This document shows positions 6,961-15,462 of a stretch of DNA of 64,000 bases, one piece after another. Source of the DNA: Sphaerisporangium rubeum (GTDB taxonomy: Bacteria > Actinomycetota > Actinomycetes > Streptosporangiales > Streptosporangiaceae); the NCBI RefSeq assembly GCF_014207705.1, contig NZ_JACHIU010000001.1:5572501-5636500 (forward strand). The letters are read 5' to 3'. How positions within the stretch are numbered: position 1 is the stretch's first letter; every line of letters begins with the position of its first letter. The translations under genes and the position numbers were made by a program. The notes beneath the pieces were generated by a model. It was given only the letters and a program-made list of their open reading frames with translations. It ran no database searches and was not told the DNA's origin.

Positions 6961-8370
6961 ATGGCCCGCCCGGAACTTGAACTGCACCCGCAGCGCTCAG
7001 CCAGGGACCGTTTCGGGTTTGAGCTGCGCTCATGGCGCAAAGCCCGCGGGCTCTCACAGACGAGACTCGGGGCGAAAGTCCACGTCAGCGGGGACTTGGT
7101 ACGGCTTATCGAGGTAGCTGAGCGGTGGCCTACACGAGACTTCGCGGAACGGTGTGACCAAGCGCTCGACACCGTGGGAGCGCTCGTACGGCTGTGGGAG
7201 ACCGTCGAGGAAGAGCGACGTCAGAGCATGAGGGCTGCCGAAAACGGCACCCATACCGACAGATCGTTTGTCGGTACCGACAGGCAAGCAGTCGCTATGA
7301 GCGGTATGGACGATCAGGGCAGCATTGTGGTTCAGATGATGAACCTCACAGGGGAGCCGGTCGCTGTGTCCATGGATCGCAGAACGTTCATGTCTGGCAT
7401 TGCTGCCCTGCCGGCAGTCGCTTGGGTCGACCAGGGCCTCACGGGCAAAGCGGGGCTACCTGCCATGGTCGCTGACGGCGACCTACGCGACGTGTTGACC
7501 AACATGCGGAAGCTCTTCGGCGTGCTGGCCGCACAGGACAACATCTTGGGGCCGAGCGCGGTAGCTCCGACCGCGGTTCACCAGGTCGCCATTCTCCGCG
7601 AGCTGAGCCGTACTGCGAACGGTCGCTCCCGGGCCGCCGTCATGGATGTGCAGGCGGCATATGCCGAGTTCACCGGGTGGCTTGCCGACGACTTAGGCGA
7701 CCGCAACGCCGGACAACACTGGATCACCAATGCCCTTCAATGGGCACACGAGGCCGGTGACGAGCTCTTCGTCAGCTATGTGCTCATGCGACAGGCCCAG
7801 CGCGCTGGCGAGACTGGCGACGTGGCTTCGGCTATCAGTCTCGGCCAGGCAGTGCAACGTAAGGGAGAAGCCACTCACCGCATACGGTCGGCCGCGGCTC
7901 AGTTCGAAGCGCAAGGTCATGCGTTGGCCGGCGACGAAACGGCGTTCAGAGCGGCAATCGAAACGGCGCGGGGTTTGGTGGCGGACGCACCTCAGCTAGT
8001 GCCGGGTGACTGGGCGCCCTGGTGTACACCTGCCTACATCGACATCCACGAAGCGGCGGGATGGACGCGACTCGGAGACCCGCGTAAGGCAATCATCGCC
8101 TACGAGGATGCCCTAGGGGCGTGGTCCGGCGAATTTCAGCGCGATCAGGGCGTCTACCTTGGTCGGCTGGCACAGGCGTACGCCGCAGCCGGCGAGCCGG
8201 AGCAGTCAGCGAAGAGCGCAGCAACGGCTTTGAGCATCGCCCGCCGCACCAACTCAGCCCGCATCGTGACAGAAGTCAATCCTTTGAGAAGCACTCTCGA
8301 ACGGTGGCAAGAGCTTCCCTCAGTGAAGTCCGTCATGTCGGATCTTGCCCAGCTTGCCGACCAGCAGTAG
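6961..8370 (+). CDS. XRE-family helix-turn-helix regulator with TPR-like C-terminus
   Basis: This 469-aa protein has an N-terminal XRE HTH (about residues 18-65: RSWRKARGLSQTRLGAKV followed by the recognition helix region and WPTRDFAERCDQAL). A linker ends in DRRTFMSGIAALPAV, and a long alpha-helical C-terminal half shows TPR-like helices. This architecture is very common in actinomycetes as a family of orphan regulators. Start ATG at 6961 with AGGAAGG upstream. It lies 38 bases before the RibD-type gene and may control it. The ligand, if any, is unknown. Confidence 0.75.
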   Translation: MARPELELHPQRSARDRFGFELRSWRKARGLSQTRLGAKVHVSGDLVRLIEVAERWPTRDFAERCDQALDTVGALVRLWETVEEERRQSMRAAENGTHTDRSFVGTDRQAVAMSGMDDQGSIVVQMMNLTGEPVAVSMDRRTFMSGIAALPAVAWVDQGLTGKAGLPAMVADGDLRDVLTNMRKLFGVLAAQDNILGPSAVAPTAVHQVAILRELSRTANGRSRAAVMDVQAAYAEFTGWLADDLGDRNAGQHWITNALQWAHEAGDELFVSYVLMRQAQRAGETGDVASAISLGQAVQRKGEATHRIRSAAAQFEAQGHALAGDETAFRAAIETARGLVADAPQLVPGDWAPWCTPAYIDIHEAAGWTRLGDPRKAIIAYEDALGAWSGEFQRDQGVYLGRLAQAYAAAGEPEQSAKSAATALSIARRTNSARIVTEVNPLRSTLERWQELPSVKSVMSDLAQLADQQ

Positions 8371-8408
8371 CGACCCATTGCAGCAATCACGATCGAATGG
8401 AATCCCTG

Positions 8409-9098
8409 ATGAGCAAGCGGCCGTACGTGCTTCTTAGCGTGGCAATGTCCGTCGACGGCTATATCGACGACACCAGCCCCGATCGGCTTTTGCTGTCGAA
8501 TGCTGAGGACTTTGACCGAGTTGATGAGGTGCGCGCCGGGTGTGATGCCATCCTGATTGGTGCGAATACCATACGCCGCGATAACCCTCGATTGCTCGTT
8601 AATTCCGAGCAGCGGCGGGAAGACAGGGTACGGCGCGGACTCCCCGCATATCCGACGAAAGTAACCATAACGTCGAGCAGCCTAGATTGCACGTGTAAGT
8701 TCTTCAACACGGGCGGAGACAAGTTGGTCTATACGACCCCTACAGCTCTCGGAAAAGTCCGAGACGAGCTAGACGGTCTGGCCGATATCATCCCCGCTGG
8801 TGATCCTGTCTCCTTTCCAGTAATGCTCGACGACCTGGGCAGCCGTGGTATCCGTCGTCTTATGGTCGAAGGGGGAGGGATGATTCACACCCAGTTTCTT
8901 ACACAAGGTCTTGTGGATGAGATTCATCTCGCCGTCGCACCCTTCTTCGTCGGCGAACTCGACGCCCCTCGGTTTGTTCATCCAGGAACATTCCCGCAGG
9001 ACTCGGCTCGTCGTATGAAGGTAGCAGAAGTTCGACAAATTGGAGACATCGTACTAGTTAGATACCTACCTCGCAATCGGCTTACACAAGTCAGCTAG
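8409..9098 (+). CDS. RibD C-terminal domain / dihydrofolate-reductase-fold protein
   Basis: The 229-aa product is a single RibD_C domain: RPYVLLSVAMSVDGYID at the N-terminus, then AGCDAILIGANTIRRDNPRLLV, a LMVEGGG dinucleotide-binding turn and DEIHLAVAPFFVG. In RibD this fold reduces the ribosylamino-pyrimidine of riboflavin synthesis with NADPH. Standalone copies have varied or unknown substrates. The ATG at 8409 was chosen over 8397 because a GGAA site precedes it. Composition falls toward lower G+C here compared with the left operon. It precedes the DUF4062 gene by 13 bases, so the two are probably cotranscribed cargo. Confidence 0.8.
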   Translation: MSKRPYVLLSVAMSVDGYIDDTSPDRLLLSNAEDFDRVDEVRAGCDAILIGANTIRRDNPRLLVNSEQRREDRVRRGLPAYPTKVTITSSSLDCTCKFFNTGGDKLVYTTPTALGKVRDELDGLADIIPAGDPVSFPVMLDDLGSRGIRRLMVEGGGMIHTQFLTQGLVDEIHLAVAPFFVGELDAPRFVHPGTFPQDSARRMKVAEVRQIGDIVLVRYLPRNRLTQVS

Positions 9099-9111
9099 AA
9101 AGGCGACACAC

Positions 9112-10503
9112 ATGTCCTTCGATGCGCGAGTGTTTCAAATACTTGTAGCTTCCCCTGGCGACGTTCAGCCGGAGAGGGAAATTGTTGCCGAGATCATCCA
9201 TGAATGGAACTACCTAAATTCCCGCGATCGACGCATAGTGTTAATACCCTTGCGATGGGAGACACACTCGTCCCCCGAGATGGGAACGCGCCCTCAAGCT
9301 GTCATAAATCGTCAGGTTGTCGACCAGTGCGATCTTGCAGTTGGAGTCTTCTGGACACGCCTCGGCACAGAAACATCCGAAGCAGAGAGCGGGACAGCGG
9401 AGGAGATTGAAAGAGTAGGAGCACAAGGAAAGCCTGTGATGCTCTACTTTTCACGTGCTGCAACTGAACTTGATAAAGTCGATCTCAATGAATACGCCAG
9501 ACTAAAAAGTTTCAAGGAGAAAACGTATCCACACGGTCTAGTGGAGCACTACAACACACTTTCCGAATTCCGGGAAAAGTTCTCCAAGCAACTATCCATT
9601 TCAATTCGCGACGTGATTGCCATGGACAGCACCCGAAGACCCGGCAATACGGCTGGCGGAGATCCCATTACATTAGGCATCCTGGTTGCAGATCAAAGCA
9701 CCTCGGAGATAAGCGGATTGCCCGCCAGGCTGCATTTCACACGGACCGTATGTCGTGACGAGGACAAAATTCCTGACCTTGTCGCCAAAACGCTCAACGA
9801 CTCTCCGGATGAGAACGAAGCGGACCCTCAGCCCTCTACGCACGATGACCTGGCCGATGTGGACTCGACTAACCCGGATTCATTGACGGTCGCTCGCGAT
9901 TGGCTACGAATCGGCCGCACTGCTAGACGTACGCAGGGCTACAATAAAGACTACCTTAGGCAACTTGTCGACTACCACTGCAATGAGGAAGCATATCGTC
10001 CAATCAGATTCGCCGTGACGGCTCCATCAACCAGCGGCGTAAAAGATTTGTTCCTAGAACTGAGGCTAAGCCTTAGCAGTGGAGGAGCAGATATTGTAAA
10101 CCGCCTACCATTCACAAGACCTTTCGCTGTGGGCGACTTCAATATGGGAGAGTTTTTTATAGGATCCGACGCGCCCAGGAAGTCGTCGTTGTCCCTGAGA
10201 TCAACAAAGGAGAAAAGTGAATGGCTCATTGAAATAGAGGCCACCGCCATTCAGACCCAAAGAACATTCGTTATTCCAGACCGGCTTTATCTCCGTGTGG
10301 ACAGCGACTGTGCGTTCTCCATAGAAGGCACTGTTTACTCCAGCGACGCACCGCCATATTCGCTACATACGCAGCTTGAGATAGGGCTCACAAAAAGCGT
10401 AATGTCCTATATTGACATCTTAAAAATCGCAAAGAGGGCCGTCCGGGACGAAAATCTCGGGATCGATATCGTTAGTGGCGAAATCCATGGACTTCAGCAG
10501 TAA
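9112..10503 (+). CDS. DUF4062-domain protein, A+T-rich element cargo
   Basis: The 463-aa protein begins with a DUF4062-type domain (about residues 1-165): VFQILVASPGDVQPERE, IHEWN, PLRWETHSSPEMG, VVDQCDLAVGVFWTRLGT and GKPVMLYFS. Members are often N-terminal sensor or effector modules of large multidomain proteins suspected in conflict systems. Here the module is followed by about 280 residues of beta-rich sequence I do not recognise, with an acidic linker near residues 225-250. Codon use differs sharply from its surroundings: 24 of 60 bases are G or C at 9481-9540, and three in-frame TTA codons occur (9241, 9673, 10420). It is the last gene before attR. GAAAGG precedes the ATG. Function unknown. 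Confidence 0.75.
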   Translation: MSFDARVFQILVASPGDVQPEREIVAEIIHEWNYLNSRDRRIVLIPLRWETHSSPEMGTRPQAVINRQVVDQCDLAVGVFWTRLGTETSEAESGTAEEIERVGAQGKPVMLYFSRAATELDKVDLNEYARLKSFKEKTYPHGLVEHYNTLSEFREKFSKQLSISIRDVIAMDSTRRPGNTAGGDPITLGILVADQSTSEISGLPARLHFTRTVCRDEDKIPDLVAKTLNDSPDENEADPQPSTHDDLADVDSTNPDSLTVARDWLRIGRTARRTQGYNKDYLRQLVDYHCNEEAYRPIRFAVTAPSTSGVKDLFLELRLSLSSGGADIVNRLPFTRPFAVGDFNMGEFFIGSDAPRKSSLSLRSTKEKSEWLIEIEATAIQTQRTFVIPDRLYLRVDSDCAFSIEGTVYSSDAPPYSLHTQLEIGLTKSVMSYIDILKIAKRAVRDENLGIDIVSGEIHGLQQ

Positions 10504-10659
10504 AATGTGAAAACAGATGAACGATGACCCTGCCGACCCGTGCCTCTGTTCATAGCAGGAAGGGGGCGCGGTTTCCCAATACGTTCCCACACCGAGCCTT
10601 GGGCAAGAGCTCGGAGGAAGATTAGGCAGGTAAGCGGCAGGATTCCCATCGACTGCACG

Positions 10660-10709
10660 TCTGACTTCTAATCCGACGGTCGCAGGTTCGAATCCTGCAG
10701 GGCGCGCCA
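10660..10709 (+). other. attR: 3' fragment of tRNA-Arg(TCT)
   Basis: The sequence contains an anticodon loop CTTCTAA (10665-10671, anticodon TCT), a variable loop, a perfect T arm (GCAGG-TTCGAAT-CCTGC) and the 3' acceptor strand ending in CCA at 10707-10709. No D arm or 5' acceptor strand (which should read GCGCCCT) lies upstream, and the 5' side of the anticodon stem has one mismatch to the 3' side. This is the expected leftover of integration into the 3' half of tRNA-Arg(TCT). The intact tRNA should be at the left end of the element. Confidence 0.8.
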
Positions 10710-10793
10710 TTTGGTTGCCGAAGGATTGCGGTGCAGGACGGGACGGGGATGAGGGTGGTGGTCGTGAGAACGCTTCTGTTGTCCTCATCGGCC

Positions 10794-10831
10794 AAGAGGG
10801 GGACGAGGCTAAGTCGCCTCGTCCCCCTCTT
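10794..10831 (-). terminator. Strong hairpin terminator after VOC gene
   Basis: A perfect 16-bp inverted repeat (10794-10809 and 10816-10831) with a 6-base loop TAAGTC lies 18 bases beyond the stop of the leftward VOC gene. It lacks a long T-run, which is usual for actinobacterial terminators. It also separates chromosomal transcription from the AICE end and could act on both strands. Confidence 0.8.
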
Positions 10832-10848
10832 GTGACGCCGCGGTGTGG

Positions 10849-11481
10849 CTAGCGGCTGGTCTGGGGGCCGCCGTTCGATTGGGTTTCCCAGGTGTATCCG
10901 TCGGGGTCGGTGAAGGGGCCGGTGGCGCCGGTGAGCGTTAGGCGGTGGGAGCCGGTGCCTTCCTGGGGGATGCCGGTGTCCTTGGCGAGGGCTCGGCGGG
11001 GGTACAGGGCCAGTGTGACGGGTGACGACGGGGTGTCGAACTCTACGTATCTGCTGCCGTAGCTTTTGGCTACAGCCAGGCCGTGCTCGACGTAGAAACG
11101 TTTGCTGGCCTTGACGTCTGCTACGCCTAGCAGTAGCGCGACCTGGTCGATGTGCGGGGTGACGGGGGTGGTGTCCTTCTTGGTCGAAGAGGCGATCTTG
11201 AAGATGGTTCCGTCGGGGGTGCGGACGACGCCGCCGTAGCCCCAGAAGGTCTTGGTGGCCGGTTTCAGCGTCGTGGCGCCGGCGGTGAGGGTGGCGGTGA
11301 TGATGGCGTCGACGTTGCCGGGCTGTGCGGTCACGAGGGACAGTGCGAAGCCGCGGAAGCCTGTCGTCGGTGCGTCGGATGCGCGTACGTGGACGTAGGG
11401 GGCGAGGCCGACGGCTTGGTAGAAGGCGTCCGCGGCTGGGGGGTCGGAGACTTCCAGGGTGATGGATTCGAGGGAGGTCAT
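10849..11481 (-). CDS. Two-domain VOC (glyoxalase-fold) protein
   Basis: The 210-aa protein is built from two vicinal-oxygen-chelate halves. The first starts MTSLESITLEVSDPPAADAFY and ends TPDGTIFKIASS. The second starts at HIDQVALLLGVADVKASKRFY and ends FTDPDGYTWE. Both halves show the typical beta-alpha-beta-beta-beta pattern. Such proteins include glyoxalases, dioxygenases and antibiotic-binding resistance proteins, and the substrate cannot be told from sequence. It is the first chromosomal gene after attR, reads leftward and is followed by a strong terminator. AGGTCC-type purines precede the ATG. Confidence 0.8.
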   Translation of the reverse strand: MTSLESITLEVSDPPAADAFYQAVGLAPYVHVRASDAPTTGFRGFALSLVTAQPGNVDAIITATLTAGATTLKPATKTFWGYGGVVRTPDGTIFKIASSTKKDTTPVTPHIDQVALLLGVADVKASKRFYVEHGLAVAKSYGSRYVEFDTPSSPVTLALYPRRALAKDTGIPQEGTGSHRLTLTGATGPFTDPDGYTWETQSNGGPQTSR

Positions 11482-11504
11482 GGGAGGTCCTTGTGTGGGA
11501 GAGG

Positions 11505-11702
11505 GTGATCGTCCGGTCGAGTGGAAGAAGTGATCGTCCGGCCGGGTGGAAGAAGTGATCGTCCGGCCGGGTGGAAGGGGTGATCGTCTGGCCGGGTGGA
11601 AGGGTGATCGTCCGGTCGAGTGGAAGGGGTGATCGTCCGGCCGGGTGGAAGGGGTGATCGTCCGGTCGGGTGGAGGGGTGATCTTGCGGTCGGGTGGAGG
11701 GG
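11505..11702. repeat. Eight tandem copies of a 24-25 bp repeat
   Basis: Units begin GTGATCGTCCGG and end GTGGAAGG or GTGGAAGAA. They start at 11505, 11530, 11555, 11580, 11604, 11629, 11654 and 11678, with only one to four substitutions between most copies. The array fills the whole space between two leftward VOC genes, ending five bases past the stop of the upstream one. It does not encode a plausible product. A recent slippage-type minisatellite is the simplest reading. Confidence 0.9.
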
Positions 11703-11706
11703 GTGG

Positions 11707-12060
11707 TCAGCGGTTCTGTAGGAGGCCGAGGGTGTTGCCGTCGGGGTCGGTGACGGTGGCGACCAGGCGGCCGCCGACGTCGTGTGCGGGTTCCTTGATG
11801 GTGGCTCCGGCGGTGGTCAGTTCGGTGAGCTTTGTCTCGATGTCCGGTACGTGCCAGTAGGCCACCGGTGAGGTCATGTCCTGCGGGCCGCCGCCCGGGA
11901 CCAGCCCGATGTGCTGGCCGCCGGATTCGAAGCCGACGTAGTAGGACGAGTCGTGTTGCGGCGGGATGCCGAGGAGGGCTGTGTAGACCGCTGTGGCCTT
12001 GGCCAGGTCGGAGACGGGGTGCAGGACGGTTTTGATCGCCGGGGTGGTGGGGTCGGTCAT
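11707..12060 (-). CDS. Single-domain VOC (glyoxalase-fold) protein
   Basis: The 117-aa product is one glyoxalase-fold domain: TVLHPVSDLAKATAVYTALLG at the N-terminus, then YYVGFESGGQHIGLVPGG, YWHVPDIETKLTELTTAGA, and the closing VTDPDGNTLGLLQ that usually supplies a metal-binding Glu or its neighbour. It is encoded in the same direction as the two-domain VOC gene, separated by the tandem-repeat array. It diverges from the large LuxR-type regulator at 12212, so that regulator may control it. Substrate unknown. Confidence 0.8.
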   Translation of the reverse strand: MTDPTTPAIKTVLHPVSDLAKATAVYTALLGIPPQHDSSYYVGFESGGQHIGLVPGGGPQDMTSPVAYWHVPDIETKLTELTTAGATIKEPAHDVGGRLVATVTDPDGNTLGLLQNR

Positions 12061-12211
12061 GGTCGGCTCCTGTGATCGTGGGTCGCGTTGTTCGCGTGGT
12101 CACAGCCTTTCTCGCGGGCCGCCGGCCCACATCCGTGGTCGCCACGGAATCGCGCACGGATCGGTGGCACGGATACGGCCACGGAGAGGACATGGATAGG
12201 ACACGGAGGGA

Positions 12212-15028
12212 ATGCGGCAAACTGGGGTGATGGCGGCGGAAGCAGAGATCTCGCCTCGGGAAGTCGAGGTGCTGGAGCTCGTCGGGGCTCATCTCAGCAA
12301 CGCCGAGATCGCGGCCCGGCTCTGCATTTCGGTGCGGACCGTGGAGAGTCACGTCTCCTCGCTGCTGCGCAAGCTGGAGGCACCGGATCGGCGAGCGCTC
12401 GCCCGGCGTGTGCCGGAGCCGGTGGACGCCGCGCCGGCGCGGCCGGCGCCGGTCCTGCCCGCCACGCTCACCTCGTTCGTCGGACGTGTGAACGAGTGTG
12501 CCGAGCTGATCGAGCTGGTCACGGCGTGCCGGCAGGTCACCGCCGTCGGTCCTGGCGGTGTGGGGAAGACGCGGCTCGCGTCGGTGGTGGCCGCCGAGGT
12601 GGCCGGTGCCTATTCCGACGGGGTGTGGTTCGTCGACCTGGTTCCGGTCACCGACGCGAGCATGATCGCTACCGCGGTCGCCGGCGCGCTCGGCCTCGGG
12701 GAGCAGCCGGGTCGCGACATGACCGGGTCGGTGGTCGCCGCGCTGGCCGACCGCCATGCGCTGCTGGTGCTGGACAACTGCGAGCAGGTCGTGGACGGCG
12801 TGGCGCTGTTCCTCGAACGGCTGCTCGCGGCGTGTCCCCGGGTGACGGTGCTGGCGACCAGCCGGTCCCGGCTGATGGTGCCGTTCGAACGGGTCTATCC
12901 GGTGCCGCCGCTGTCGCTGACCGGCGAGTCGGACGCGGTCGCGTTGTTCCTGGAACGTGCCGTGTCGGCCGGCCGGCCGCTGGATCCGGCGCCGCACGCA
13001 CAGATCGCCGGGATCTGCGAGCGGCTGGACGGGATGGCCCTGGCGATCGAACTGGCCGCGGCCCGCTACCCCACGCTCGGGATGGACGGCATCACCGCCG
13101 CCCTGTCCCACCCGCTGCGCATGCTCACCGGTGGCTCCCGCGCCGACGAGCGGCACCGTTCGGTGCGAGCGGCGCTCGACTGGAGCCACGCCTTGCTGGA
13201 GCCGGCCGACCAGGCGCTGCTGCGCCGGGTGTCGGTGTTCGTGGCGCCGTTCACCGCCGCCGCGGCGGCGCAGGTGGCCGGAGGCCAGGAAGGCATCGTC
13301 GCCGACGGACTGGCCCGGCTCGCCGAACAGAGCCTGCTGGTGGTGACCGCGTCGCCGGGAGGGACCGAGTACCGCGCGCTGGAGACCATCCGTCAGTACG
13401 GCACCGAGCGGCTCGACGAGGCCGGGGAGCTGGCCGACGCACGTTCCCGGCACCTTCGCTGGTGCTTGGCCAAGGCCGCCGGCCTGGGGGTGAGCGGACC
13501 GGACTGGCGGGCCCGGTTCGACCTGGTCGCCGACGACCTGCGCGCCGCCCTGGCGTGGGTGGCCGACCGGCCGGAGCGGCGTGGCGACGCCTGTGAACTC
13601 GCCCGGCGCCTGGCGGAGCTGACCTTCGTCCGCAACCTGACCGGCGAGTCCCAGCGACGCTACGAGCAGGCGGCCGCGCTCGCCACCGACCCCGCCGCCT
13701 GCGCGTCGCTGCTGCGGCGGGCCGCGGCCGTGGCCGGCTGCCGGAGCATCGGCGATGACATGTACCGCCTGCGCCGCGCCGCCGCCGACGCGGCCCGCGC
13801 GTCCGGCGACGGTGCCGGCGCGGCCGCCGATCTGGCGAGTGCCGCCACCATCGCGTTCCGGTTCTCGACCATGTTCGTCCGGATTCCGTCCCGCGAGGAG
13901 GCGCTGGCGCTGCTCACCGAGGCGCGCGAGCCGGCCGGCGACGATCCGGTCGCGCGGGCCGCGGTGGCACTGGCAGAGGCCGCGGTGCTCACCGACGCGT
14001 TCGGCGCCGCTCAGGGCCCGTCCGACAATCAGGTACCCGAGACCGTCGCGCGTGCCGAGCACGCGGTCGAGCTGGCCCGCCGGACCGGCGACCCGCTCGC
14101 CGAGTCGGCCGCGCTCGACGCGCTCACCGGCGCGCAGAGCTGGGCCGGCGACACGTTCGCCACCGCGGCCACGGCCCGGCGCCGCATCACGCTCCTGTCA
14201 TCCCTGCCGGTCTCTCCCGCCGCCACCCATGAGCTGATCGACGCGCTCGCCATCGCCACCGAGGCCGCACTCGGCGCGGGTGACATACCGGCGGCCCGTC
14301 GTTGGGGACGCCGGCTGGCCGGCCACCCGTCGCTGGCGGAGGTGGGGCACCGCGCCACCTGCCGGCTGCTGATGGTCGACGCGCTGGCGGGCCATGCCGA
14401 CGAGGTGCTCACCGGCAGCGTCCGGTTCCTCGACGCCTGGCGGCGGGCCGGCAGCCCTTCCCGGACGCTCCTGCGTCCAGCGGTGGCCGCCGTCGCGATG
14501 ATCCACGGCCTGCGCGACGACGGGGACGCGCGGCGCGATTGGCTGGGGGTCCTGGACGAGCTCGAAACCCCGCCGGAGCACACCTACGGCTACGGGGCGG
14601 TCTTCGACGCGATTCTCCTGCTGCATCGTGGGCAGGCGGCGGAGGCGTTGGAGCGGACGGCCCCCGAGCCCAGGCAGGTGTGGAAGTGGGTCACCTGGAT
14701 CTGGCATCACTGGTACGTCGCCCTGCGCGCCGAGGCCGCCGTCCTCGCCGGGAGTCCCGACGCACGTGACCGCCTGGCCGAGGCCCGGACCGTCGTGGCC
14801 GGCAATCCGGTCGCCGCAGCCCTCGTGGAACGGGCTCAGGCGCTGCTCGACCATGACCAGGAACGGCTGCTCGCCACGGCGGACGCCTTCGACACCGCTG
14901 GCTGCCCTTACCAGTCGGCCCGGACCCGCCTGCTCGCCGGCGCCTCCCGCGGCGCCGCCGACCTGGCCGGGCTCGGCCTCGCCCCCATGGTCCTGCCGGA
15001 CCTCCGAGGCGCCTCGGCCGCCACCTGA
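12212..15028 (+). CDS. Regulator with N-terminal LuxR HTH, NB-ARC ATPase and TPR-like tail
   Basis: A 938-aa protein. A LuxR/FixJ-type HTH lies at the N-terminus (SPREVEVLELVGAHLSNAEI then VRTVESHVSSLLRKL). An STAND/NB-ARC ATPase starts near residue 90 (FVGRVNECAEL, P-loop GPGGVGKTRLA, Walker B LLVLDNCEQV, then a GMALAIELAA motif), and a helical TPR-like region makes up the rest. Having the HTH at the front instead of the C-terminus is the less usual order in this family. The start is at 12212 or the in-frame ATG at 12230, and neither has an ideal ribosome site. A 12-codon frame from 12191 ends in TGATG at the second ATG. Inducer unknown. Confidence 0.8.
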   Translation: MRQTGVMAAEAEISPREVEVLELVGAHLSNAEIAARLCISVRTVESHVSSLLRKLEAPDRRALARRVPEPVDAAPARPAPVLPATLTSFVGRVNECAELIELVTACRQVTAVGPGGVGKTRLASVVAAEVAGAYSDGVWFVDLVPVTDASMIATAVAGALGLGEQPGRDMTGSVVAALADRHALLVLDNCEQVVDGVALFLERLLAACPRVTVLATSRSRLMVPFERVYPVPPLSLTGESDAVALFLERAVSAGRPLDPAPHAQIAGICERLDGMALAIELAAARYPTLGMDGITAALSHPLRMLTGGSRADERHRSVRAALDWSHALLEPADQALLRRVSVFVAPFTAAAAAQVAGGQEGIVADGLARLAEQSLLVVTASPGGTEYRALETIRQYGTERLDEAGELADARSRHLRWCLAKAAGLGVSGPDWRARFDLVADDLRAALAWVADRPERRGDACELARRLAELTFVRNLTGESQRRYEQAAALATDPAACASLLRRAAAVAGCRSIGDDMYRLRRAAADAARASGDGAGAAADLASAATIAFRFSTMFVRIPSREEALALLTEAREPAGDDPVARAAVALAEAAVLTDAFGAAQGPSDNQVPETVARAEHAVELARRTGDPLAESAALDALTGAQSWAGDTFATAATARRRITLLSSLPVSPAATHELIDALAIATEAALGAGDIPAARRWGRRLAGHPSLAEVGHRATCRLLMVDALAGHADEVLTGSVRFLDAWRRAGSPSRTLLRPAVAAVAMIHGLRDDGDARRDWLGVLDELETPPEHTYGYGAVFDAILLLHRGQAAEALERTAPEPRQVWKWVTWIWHHWYVALRAEAAVLAGSPDARDRLAEARTVVAGNPVAAALVERAQALLDHDQERLLATADAFDTAGCPYQSARTRLLAGASRGAADLAGLGLAPMVLPDLRGASAAT

Positions 15029-15064
15029 CCGCGAGCAGATCCCCACGGAACCCGTGGAAGGGCT

Positions 15065-15346
15065 TCAGAGCTTGACGAGCTTGGCGTATGGAGCGCTGAT
15101 GCGATACGTCTTCGTCCCGAAGTCGACGACGACAGCGATGTCGTCATCGACACCGATGACCCGGCCGAGGCCGTATCTGTCGTGGCTCACGAGGTCCTGC
15201 ACGACGAAACACTCGACAGGAGGGGAAGGTGGCACAGGTACGTTGAAGGGGCTTCCAGGCAGGACTCGCCGGACCCCGGCTTGGTTGCGTCTCATTTGTG
15301 CCAGTATGCGCCCTGCGGCGGCATGAAACGAGCCAAACGCTCGCAC
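15065..15346 (-). CDS. Small conserved actinobacterial protein, beta-rich C-terminus
   Basis: The frame encodes up to 93 aa. The convincing part is the last 45 residues (VVQDLVSHDRYGLGRVIGVDDD then VVVDFG and PYAKLVKL), which look like a small SH3- or Tudor-like barrel resembling CarD/UvrD-tail modules that contact RNA polymerase or nucleic acid. The N-terminal half is basic and low in structure. The start is uncertain: GTG 15346, ATG 15295, or a GTG just before the conserved part. It is convergent with the LuxR-type gene and stands alone. Function unknown. Confidence 0.5.
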   Translation of the reverse strand: MRAFGSFHAAAGRILAQMRRNQAGVRRVLPGSPFNVPVPPSPPVECFVVQDLVSHDRYGLGRVIGVDDDIAVVVDFGTKTYRISAPYAKLVKL

Positions 15347-15462
15347 TGAGACCGTACTGCCGCCACCGCCACGCGAACCACGGCCTCTTTCTCAAGGCGT
15401 GCGGTCCCCCGCGCGACATCGGGATCCGCCTCGCCACGCGTGGGGACGGTGCGCCGGAGGGT

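Larger units (their letters stand above)
1..10709. mobile_element. Right part of an actinomycete integrative and conjugative element (AICE)
   Basis: An FtsK/TraB-type translocase, SpdB-like membrane protein, RRQRL zinc protein, Nudix protein, WhiB and GntR repressor together are the standard gene set of AICEs. The right end is a 3' fragment of a tRNA-Arg gene at 10660-10709, as expected for an attR left by tRNA-site integration. The cargo genes next to that end (8409-10503) are visibly A+T-richer than everything downstream. Integrase, excisionase, replication initiator and the complete tRNA are not in the window and should lie to the left. The left boundary is unknown. Confidence 0.85.

Noticed and set aside
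10660-10709. Functional tRNA-Arg gene
   Set aside because: The T arm, acceptor 3' strand and CCA are present, but no D arm or 5' acceptor strand precedes them, so it is an attachment-site fragment.
11505-11702. CRISPR array
   Set aside because: Units are directly adjacent without unique spacers, and no cas gene is nearby; it is a simple tandem repeat.
12191-12230. 12-codon leader peptide before the LuxR-type regulator
   Set aside because: It ends in TGATG at the alternative start, which is suggestive, but it is too short and lacks other support.
10622-14062. 1146-codon open frame on the minus strand
   Set aside because: It is a G+C-driven antisense frame with His/Arg/Gly-rich low-complexity product. 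It lies across two VOC genes and the LuxR-type regulator, which have clear domains.
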